Translations under genes and position numbers: made by a program
Shown here: piece after piece, positions 1 to 4,955 of the stretch
Layout: each line of letters starts with the position of its first letter
Numbering within the stretch: position 1 is the first letter of the stretch
Assembly: GCA_028711875.1 (NCBI GenBank)
Contig: JAQTRJ010000144.1
Coordinates: forward strand, 1 to 6,133
DNA from: a bacterium
GTDB taxonomy: Bacteria; Electryoneota; RPQS01
DNA length: 6,133 bases
Direction of reading: 5' to 3'
The notes under the pieces: generated by a model
What the model was told of the DNA's origin: nothing
Database searches by the model: none
The model's input: the letters and a program-made list of their open reading frames with translations, nothing else

Positions 1-34
1 GAAAATCGCCTCTGATATTTTTGGGATACGCTCT
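1..34 (+). repeat. 34-bp direct repeat, copy 1
   Basis: Bases 1-34 are identical to bases 155-188, an offset of 154. The copy may begin before the window edge. After base 34 the two copies diverge, apart from a shared GTCTC at 42-46 and 196-200. It is intergenic, downstream of the GH13 gene. Confidence 0.9.
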
Positions 35-60
35 GGAACTTGTCTCAAAAACATCCGAGG
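1..60. repeat. Imperfect inverted repeat, 18-bp arms
   Basis: Bases 9-26 (CCTCTGATATTTTTGGGA) and 43-60 (TCTCAAAAACATCCGAGG) are inverted copies: 15 of 18 positions pair, one more is a G-T wobble, and the loop is 16 nt (27-42). The left arm lies inside the 34-bp direct repeat that recurs at 155-188, but the second copy lacks the matching right arm. This suggests a complete palindromic element at the window edge and a partial copy beside it. No coding frame is convincing here. Confidence 0.7.
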
Positions 61-80
61 GATAAGTTCTCGGCGAGGCT

Positions 81-130
81 CTAACCCCCCTTCATCCCCC
101 CTTAGCATAAGGGGGGAAAGTGGGGGGTAG
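81..130. repeat. C6/G6 nested hairpin element
   Basis: The inner stem is CCCCCCTTA (96-104) with TAAGGGGGG (108-116), a perfect 9-bp stem on a GCA loop. An outer stem pairs ACCCCCC (84-90) with GGGGGGT (122-128). The stems are separated by a 5 x 5 internal loop, TTCAT against AAAGT. No T-run follows on either strand, so it resembles a dispersed palindromic repeat more than a standard intrinsic terminator. It sits between the two copies of the 34-bp direct repeat. Confidence 0.75.
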
Positions 131-154
131 CTTTTCCGTTACCACGATACCGCG

Positions 155-188
155 GAAAATCGCCTCTGATATTTTTGGGATACGCTCT
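155..188 (+). repeat. 34-bp direct repeat, copy 2
   Basis: This is an exact copy of bases 1-34. Just before it, TTTTCCG (132-138) and CGGAAAA (153-159) can pair across a 14-nt loop. Just after it lies a short hairpin, CGTCGGTC (191-198) with GACCGTCG (202-209), which has one T-T mismatch. The whole stretch 1-267 holds only such palindromes and no supportable gene. Confidence 0.9.
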
Positions 189-213
189 AGCGTCGGTCTC
201 CGACCGTCGAACC

Positions 214-245
214 ATTCCGGGCACGCGGGGACGCGTGTCCGGAAT
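214..245 (-). terminator. Candidate transcript-end hairpin after the GH13 gene
   Basis: ATTCCGGGCACGCG (214-227) and CGCGTGTCCGGAAT (232-245) form a 14-bp stem on a 4-nt loop. One position is a G-T wobble on the plus strand, which becomes an A-C mismatch in the minus-strand transcript. It begins 22 nt after the TAA stop of the GH13 gene, where a terminator or 3'-end-protecting hairpin is expected. No T-tract follows, so intrinsic termination is uncertain and a stabilising or REP-like role is possible. Confidence 0.4.
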
Positions 246-267
246 CTCAGTTCAACCGTTCAGCATT

Positions 268-3200
268 TTATTCAAAGTACCCGAGCAGCGTTTTTAATGT
301 CTCCAGCCGATACCCGGCGATCGCGCTGAGATCCTCGATCAGCGTGAAATGGCGGTGCGCCTCCGCCGCCTGCCGTCCGCGCTCGGCGCGCGTCAGCTTC
401 GCGTTCAGCAGCAGACTCACGATCCGCATCACGAACAAAGTGTTCAGCAGCGTGTCGAAACTCTCGCGGTGATACCAGACCACGCCGCCGTACTCGTTGC
501 CGCCGATCACCCGCTGCGCCGCGCCGTCGTTCAGCATGGCGATCGCCTCGCGATAACGCGGCGGCGCGGAAAACGTCGCGGCGAGTCGCCGGTGTTTCGT
601 CAGCGCGCGCACGAGTTCCACTTCGCACCAGACCTGCGCTTCGCCGGCTCCGCACGCCCGCAGCGTGTCCGACAGCGCGTCCGCGAGCAGCCAGTCGTCG
701 AGCGCGTCGGCGGCGATCCGGTCGCCGTCCTTCATGTGCAGCCGCGCCTCCGCCCACAGCGTGAGCCAGCCGCCCAGAATTCGCCAGAACGGTTCCGACA
801 GCGCCCGGCGCGCGGGCACGGCGCGCAGCAGCCGCTGCCGCGCCTGCACCGACTCGCGCGTCCGTCCCCAGGCGATCCAGCGCGCGGACACCGGCAAATG
901 GAGCAGCGCGTAGGCCGCCGCCTGCACGTCCGCCTGCGCCCCCGCCACCGCGCGGTTGCCCTGACCGAAATGCTTGGCCTGTTCCAGAAACGCGCGCGAC
1001 CGGGCCGCGAACTCGGCCGCCGCGCCCGCCGCGTCGCTCGCGCGCGCGCCGGCGTGCGGGGACGGTGGTGCGGTCTCCTCGATCAGCGCGCGCAGATGAT
1101 CGGCCGACGCGAACGCGCGGAACGCGGCGATCAGCGGTCCGAAATGCACGCGCTTGAATTCGTGATCGAGCGACGGCACGCCGCGTCCGCCGAGCGATTC
1201 GCACAAGCGCGACCAGCGCCGTTCGGCGTCGTCCCGAATTTCCCGGAACTCGGTGAACACCTGATATTGATAGGCGCGCAGCGACACGTGCAGTCCGCGC
1301 GCGCACAGATCGCTCCCGCGGCGCAGATATTCCAACCCGGTGGCGCGGTCTTTCAGAACGTAAAAGAGTCCGTCGTCGCCGCGCAGTCCCAGTCCGTCCG
1401 CGAGCGTGCGCCGCACGAGAGTTCGCGCATTGCCGTCGGAAATGGAGAACGCGGCCGAGGTCTGAATGGAGCCGCTCGTCTCCGCCCACTTGTTGTGATA
1501 GACGATGAGCGCCCGCGCCGCGCCCGCGCCGTTCGAGAACGCGAACACGTTTTCGTCGGTGCCGCCCGCGTCGCGCTGCACGTCGTAGAGCAGAAAATGG
1601 TCCGCGCCGCTGAACAAGTGCCGCTGCCTGAGGAGCGGAAAAATCTCGCGCTCGTGCCGCCGCACCAAGTCCTCGTCGGGCTGCTCGTCGTAATAGGCGC
1701 GCTGATATTCGTGGCCGTATTTTTCGGTGAGGCCTTCGACCTGTCCGTGGCCGAACATCGGCAGGCCCGGCATCGTCGCCATCATCAGGCACACGCCGAT
1801 ATATTTGTCGCCCTTGCCGAACTGCGCGACCGCCGTCTCCTCGTCGGGATTGTTCATAAAGTTGACGAACCGCTGGAGCACGCGCGGATCGAATTCGAGC
1901 ACGTTCTTGAGCACGCTCCGGTACTTCGCGTTCTCTTCGAGCTTGAGCATGTTCATGAACGCGCTGTTGTAGACGCGGTGCATGCCCAGCGTCCGCACGA
2001 AGTAGCCTTCAAGCAGCCAGAACGCTTCCGCGAGCAAGAGCGTGTCGGGCGCTTCGGCGGCCACGCGATCCACCACCTCCCGCCAGAATTCGTTCGGCAT
2101 CCGCTGGTCGAAGTCCGCGCGCGACAGGCCGGCGATCGCCCGCGACGGAATCGCCCCGCCCGTGCCCGGCTCGGGAAACCACAGCCGCTGATAGTGTTTT
2201 TTCGTCAGCGTCATGGCCGCGTCGAAGCGCAGGATCGGCGTCATCCGCGCCACGTGCAGAATCAGTTGAATGACCGCCTCGCGCACGTCCCCCTGAAGAA
2301 AATCGAGCTGCGCCGTGTCGTTCCACGGCATCGAAGTTCCGTCGTTGCCGTGATACATGTAGCGCACTTCGCCCGTGCGATTGTCCACGCGCTGAAAGAC
2401 CACGGCCGCGTCGCGCTCCGACCAGTAGCCGTCCTCGATTCGCAGTTGAAAACTCGGATCGCCCGACAGATCGGGGCCGGTGAACCGGTACGCGCCGTAG
2501 GGCGGATGCTCGGACTGAATGAACCAGCCGGGATGCTCGCGCGTCCAGCGCGAATCGAGTCCCATGTGATTGGGAACCAAATCCGACGCGAGACGAATAC
2601 CGCGCTGCAGCGCGCGGTCGCGCAGATTGGCCAGCGCGTCGTCGCCGCCGAGATCGCCCGACACGCGATAGTCCCACAGCGAATAGGCCGACGCGACGGC
2701 GTCCAGATTCCCGCGCAGGTTTTTGATTTTACGCGACGCTTCGCTGCGCTCCCAGAGGCCGATCAGCCACAAGCCGGTGAAGCCCCAGCCGGCCAGACGA
2801 TCCAGTTCCTCGTCGGGAATCTCGTCGAGGCGGCGGATTCTTCGTCCGTAGCGGCGCGACAGTTGATCGAGCCACACGTACACGCTTTTCGCGAGCAGGA
2901 CGACGCGCGGCATCCAGTCGGTGTCGGCGCTGAACCGTTCCGCTTCGCCGTACGCGCCCTCGAACATGGCCCGCGACGCGAGCCGCCGCAGATAGTCCGC
3001 GTCGGGCGCGAACGTGCCGCCCGGCGTCCACGCGCCTTTTTCCTCTTCGCGCACGACGTCCTCGGCGACCAGCAGCGCGTGCAGGAGTTCGGGCGTCAGC
3101 AACTCGGCCCACTGCCTGCGGATGAATTCGAGCTGGCCGCGCAGCGAGTCGGGAGAGTTTTTCATCGGCGCGGCCAGCAGCTCGAACAGCGACTGTCCCT

Positions 3201-3819
3201 TCGGCCCGAACTTCGGCATCTGCGCGAAGAATTTTTCGAGTTCGGCGATCCGCCGCAGATAATCGTCGCGCGCCGGCAGGTCGCGGTCGTCGTAGAGCGG
3301 ACGGGTGGTTTGCGCGGCGGGATTGGCGTTGGCGAGGTACACGAGCATCATCTGCTCGATCAGCGCGTGCCGTCCGGGAATTTCGCCCAATCGCTGCTCG
3401 AGAAATTCGCGCAGCTCGCGCTCGCCGCGAAACACCGGAATCGGCGTGTAGAACGCGCCGAACCGCTGCACGGACTCCGCGACCTTCGGCTCGGGCGGCC
3501 GCTCGGAAAGCCACTGTTCCGCTTTCTCGAACACGTCGCGTTCGCGTTCGCGGCGATAGCGATCCACGACCACGTGCAGAATGTGCTGCAGGAGCACGAG
3601 CGCGTACAGGTGTCCCGGTTTCGCGCCTTTCCCCTCGGGCGCGAGCCGCGCGTTCATCCGCGCCGCGAGTTCCTGCACGGTCAGCGCGTCGGGAGTGCGG
3701 ATGCCGCCGTCGTCCTTCAGCAGGTCGCGGTCGAACGAGCACCGTTCGCGCGCGTTCCGCGAGAGATGAAATTCGAGCGGCGTCGTCGGATCGGATGATG
3801 ATTGCTTCGGTTCAGCCAT
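268..3819 (-). CDS. Large GH13 (alpha-amylase family) glycosyl hydrolase/transferase
   Basis: The 1183-residue protein carries a GH13 TIM barrel at roughly residues 340-700. Visible motifs: the barrel-entry segment around Y379/D383/Y384; region I DLVPNH (413-418); region II LRFDAA with R531 and predicted nucleophile D533; region III LLLAEAF with predicted general acid E598; region IV FMNNPDEE (654-661), where D659 would be the third carboxylate. The usual NHD of region IV reads NNPD, so the conserved His is absent. GLPMFGHGQVEG (685-696) matches the late barrel segment near the active site. Residues 1-340 and about 860-1183 are mostly helical and match nothing I recognise. There is no signal peptide, so it is probably cytoplasmic and acts on alpha-1,4-glucans or maltodextrins; hydrolase versus transferase cannot be decided. 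ATG at 3819 is the first start after an in-frame TAG two codons upstream and follows a purine-rich GAGGTGGGG. Family call is firm, substrate unknown. Confidence 0.93.
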   Translation of the reverse strand: MAEPKQSSSDPTTPLEFHLSRNARERCSFDRDLLKDDGGIRTPDALTVQELAARMNARLAPEGKGAKPGHLYALVLLQHILHVVVDRYRRERERDVFEKAEQWLSERPPEPKVAESVQRFGAFYTPIPVFRGERELREFLEQRLGEIPGRHALIEQMMLVYLANANPAAQTTRPLYDDRDLPARDDYLRRIAELEKFFAQMPKFGPKGQSLFELLAAPMKNSPDSLRGQLEFIRRQWAELLTPELLHALLVAEDVVREEEKGAWTPGGTFAPDADYLRRLASRAMFEGAYGEAERFSADTDWMPRVVLLAKSVYVWLDQLSRRYGRRIRRLDEIPDEELDRLAGWGFTGLWLIGLWERSEASRKIKNLRGNLDAVASAYSLWDYRVSGDLGGDDALANLRDRALQRGIRLASDLVPNHMGLDSRWTREHPGWFIQSEHPPYGAYRFTGPDLSGDPSFQLRIEDGYWSERDAAVVFQRVDNRTGEVRYMYHGNDGTSMPWNDTAQLDFLQGDVREAVIQLILHVARMTPILRFDAAMTLTKKHYQRLWFPEPGTGGAIPSRAIAGLSRADFDQRMPNEFWREVVDRVAAEAPDTLLLAEAFWLLEGYFVRTLGMHRVYNSAFMNMLKLEENAKYRSVLKNVLEFDPRVLQRFVNFMNNPDEETAVAQFGKGDKYIGVCLMMATMPGLPMFGHGQVEGLTEKYGHEYQRAYYDEQPDEDLVRRHEREIFPLLRQRHLFSGADHFLLYDVQRDAGGTDENVFAFSNGAGAARALIVYHNKWAETSGSIQTSAAFSISDGNARTLVRRTLADGLGLRGDDGLFYVLKDRATGLEYLRRGSDLCARGLHVSLRAYQYQVFTEFREIRDDAERRWSRLCESLGGRGVPSLDHEFKRVHFGPLIAAFRAFASADHLRALIEETAPPSPHAGARASDAAGAAAEFAARSRAFLEQAKHFGQGNRAVAGAQADVQAAAYALLHLPVSARWIAWGRTRESVQARQRLLRAVPARRALSEPFWRILGGWLTLWAEARLHMKDGDRIAADALDDWLLADALSDTLRACGAGEAQVWCEVELVRALTKHRRLAATFSAPPRYREAIAMLNDGAAQRVIGGNEYGGVVWYHRESFDTLLNTLFVMRIVSLLLNAKLTRAERGRQAAEAHRHFTLIEDLSAIAGYRLETLKTLLGYFE

Positions 3820-3827
3820 TTTCTATT

Positions 3828-3846
3828 TCCCCACCTCGTGTGGGGA
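3828..3846 (-). promoter_or_regulatory. Ribosome binding site of the GH13 gene inside a hairpin
   Basis: In the transcript, UCCCCAC and GUGGGGA form a perfect 7-bp stem on a 5-nt loop (ACGAG), just upstream of the ATG at 3819. The likely Shine-Dalgarno, GAGGTGGGG (3829-3837), lies partly in the loop and partly in the 3' arm, so folding would hide it. The pairing is seen directly; translational control is inference. Confidence 0.4.
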
Positions 3847-3850
3847 TGAC

Positions 3851-3867
3851 CGAGATGTATTATCTCG
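3851..3867. promoter_or_regulatory. Short palindrome upstream of the GH13 gene
   Basis: CGAGAT (3851-3856) and ATCTCG (3862-3867) form a perfect inverted repeat with a 5-bp centre. Read on the minus strand it contains GATAAT (3864-3859), one mismatch from a -10 box, 39 nt upstream of the GH13 start codon. No good -35 lies 16-18 nt further upstream. It could be a promoter core or a small operator at the edge of the 56-bp array. Weak evidence. Confidence 0.25.
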
Positions 3868-4073
3868 TAGGGGCGGGTTAAGGTATTCCGCAACCCGTCC
3901 GTTCCCGCAAAACGTTCATTTCGTAGGGGCGGGTCAAGGTACTCCGCAACCCGTCCGTCATCGCAAAACGTTTATTTCGTAGGGGCGGGTCAAGGTACTC
4001 CGCAACCCGTCCGTCATCGCAAAACGTTTATTTCGTAGGGGCGGGTTAAGGTACTCCACAACCCGTCCGTCAT
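3866..4073 (+). repeat. 56-bp tandem REP-like array, left block (4 units)
   Basis: Units start at 3866, 3922, 3978 and 4034, exactly 56 bases apart; the last stops after 40 bases at the RAYT stop codon. Each unit starts CGTAGGGGCGGGT and contains arms GGGCGGGTT and AACCCGTCC (unit positions 6-14 and 27-35) that pair over 9 bp with one G-T wobble around a 12-nt loop. The hairpin is followed by a linker of about 20 bases containing GCAAAACGTT. Units 2 and 3 are identical and carry a C that breaks the last stem pair (GGGTC). The block fills the RAYT-GH13 gap almost completely and ends about 46 nt before the GH13 start. Confidence 0.95.
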
Positions 4074-4622
4074 CTACAGTTGGCTGGGATTCTCGCGATC
4101 GAGTTCCCATTTCAATGGATTCTGCCGGATGTACTGACGCGTATTGAAAAGGTCCTCCTCGTTGCGAATCACATGCTCGTGAAAGCCGCGTTGCCAAACG
4201 GGATGTCCCGGCGTTCGTCGTGCGCGGTTGACCGCCTTGGCCGAAGTCGTTTTGAAATGCCGAATGATTTCAGAGAGTGATGCAGAGGCGCGGTCGGGTT
4301 GCGCTTCGCTTAACCCGCCCCTACTGGAGGAGACTGACGGAGCGATGTTCGATGGTTCATCCTGGAGGAACAGAATGGCATGGATGTGGTTGGGCATGAC
4401 AACGAACTCATCCAGTTCAACGCGTGGGTACGTTTCAGGCAGTGCGCGCCAAACTTGCTGAGCTATCTTGCCCCAATCTGACAGGATACTCGTACCGCTT
4501 TCTATGTTTCCCAAAAGGCTTTGTTTGTCTTTCGTGCATACCGTAATGAAATAACCCCCTGCGCGCGAATAATCATAGTCTGACAGGCGAAGGCGCTTGC
4601 GCTGTGGATAATCCGTTGTCAT
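4074..4622 (-). CDS. REP-associated tyrosine transposase (RAYT, IS200/Y1 HUH family)
   Basis: The 182-residue protein has the full RAYT layout: RLRLSDYDYSRAGGYFITVCT (11-30 region) as the first core strand; DEFVVMPNHIHAILF with the metal-binding HUH pair H79/H81; SLSEIIRHFKT (115-125); VWQRGFHEHVIRNEEDL (142-158); and QYIRQNP (163-169) with predicted nucleophile Y164. Such enzymes nick and join single-stranded DNA at hairpin repeats. All key residues are present, so it may be active. I chose ATG at 4622: an earlier in-frame ATG at 4664 lies inside the flanking repeat and would add 14 residues encoded by repeat DNA. No clear Shine-Dalgarno precedes either. The stop codon touches the left array; the right array starts 14 bp upstream of the ATG. 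Base composition is less G+C-rich than in both neighbours, which suggests acquisition. An extra segment around residues 96-114 contains a translated hairpin repeat. Confidence 0.94.
   Translation of the reverse strand: MTTDYPQRKRLRLSDYDYSRAGGYFITVCTKDKQSLLGNIESGTSILSDWGKIAQQVWRALPETYPRVELDEFVVMPNHIHAILFLQDEPSNIAPSVSSSRGGLSEAQPDRASASLSEIIRHFKTTSAKAVNRARRTPGHPVWQRGFHEHVIRNEEDLFNTRQYIRQNPLKWELDRENPSQL
4292..4324 (-). repeat. REP-like hairpin embedded in frame in the RAYT gene
   Basis: On the coding strand this stretch begins GTAGGGGCGGGTTAAG and ends GCAACCCGACC, matching the first 16 bases and the right arm of the 56-bp units, but inverted relative to them. The arms are 4312-4320 and 4292-4300, with one mismatch and an 11-nt loop that differs from the array loop. 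The 33 bases give about 11 codons (residues 100-111, RGGLSEAQPDR in the middle) without a stop or frameshift. They fall in the variable segment between the HUH strand and the SLSEIIRHFK helix. Confidence 0.85.
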
Positions 4623-4636
4623 GTCACAATAATTTT

Positions 4637-4954
4637 CGTGGGGGCGGGTTAAGGTACTCCGCAACCCGTCCGTTACCGCAAGACGTTTATTTCGTAGGGG
4701 CGGGTTAAGGTACTCCGCAACCCGTCCGTTCCCGCAAGACGTTCATTTCGCAGGGGAGGGTTAAGGTACTCCGCAACCCGTCCGTTACCGCAAGACGTTT
4801 ATTTCGTAGGGGCGGGTTAAGGTATTCCGCAACCCGTCCGTTACCGCAAGACGTTCATTTCGCAGGGGCGGGTTAAGGTACTCCGCAACCCGTCCGTTCC
4901 CGCAAGACGTTCGTTTCGTAGGGGCGGGTTAAGGTATTCCGCAACCCGTCCGTC
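4637..4954 (+). repeat. 56-bp tandem REP-like array, right block (6 units)
   Basis: Units start at 4637, 4693, 4749, 4805, 4861 and 4917, again exactly 56 bases apart; the last is cut after 38 bases, 1 nt before the stop codon of the right-hand gene. The hairpin is the same as in the left block, but every complete linker reads GCAAGACGTT here instead of GCAAAACGTT. Unit 7 (4749) has GGGGAGGG, which breaks one stem pair; other changes are mostly in the loop (TACT/TATT) or linker (TTCCC/TTACC). The 333-bp gap between RAYT and the next gene holds nothing else. The hairpins could also serve as 3'-end structures for the upstream gene's transcript, but no T-run follows them. Confidence 0.95.
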
Positions 4955-4955
4955 T

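Noticed and set aside
81..130. C6/G6 hairpin as an intrinsic terminator
   Set aside because: The stem is strong, but neither strand has a T-run after it and it lies about 140 nt beyond the GH13 stop, behind a better-placed hairpin.
120..329. A 69-codon plus-strand frame near the left edge
   Set aside because: It runs through palindromes and a direct repeat and into the GH13 gene on the other strand, with no ribosome site and no protein-like composition.
272..3742. Other long minus-strand frames (272-1792, 2009-2677, 2729-3742) inside the GH13 gene
   Set aside because: These are Arg/Ala/Gly-rich shadows in another frame caused by high G+C; no domain, no ribosome site.
349..3798. A 1149-codon open frame on the plus strand, opposite the GH13 gene
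   Set aside because: It is in exact codon register with the GH13 gene, so it stays open simply because that gene does not use TTA, CTA or TCA codons across the stretch. Its translation is Arg/Ala/His-rich with no recognisable motif, while the minus-strand protein has all GH13 catalytic regions.
3958..4197. A 79-codon minus-strand frame through the left repeats and the RAYT 3' end
   Set aside because: It is a different frame over the real RAYT gene and then repeat DNA; the product has no family features.
3866..4954. CRISPR array
   Set aside because: The 56-bp period could suggest repeat plus spacer, but the linker is almost identical in every unit, there are no unique spacers and no cas gene is present.
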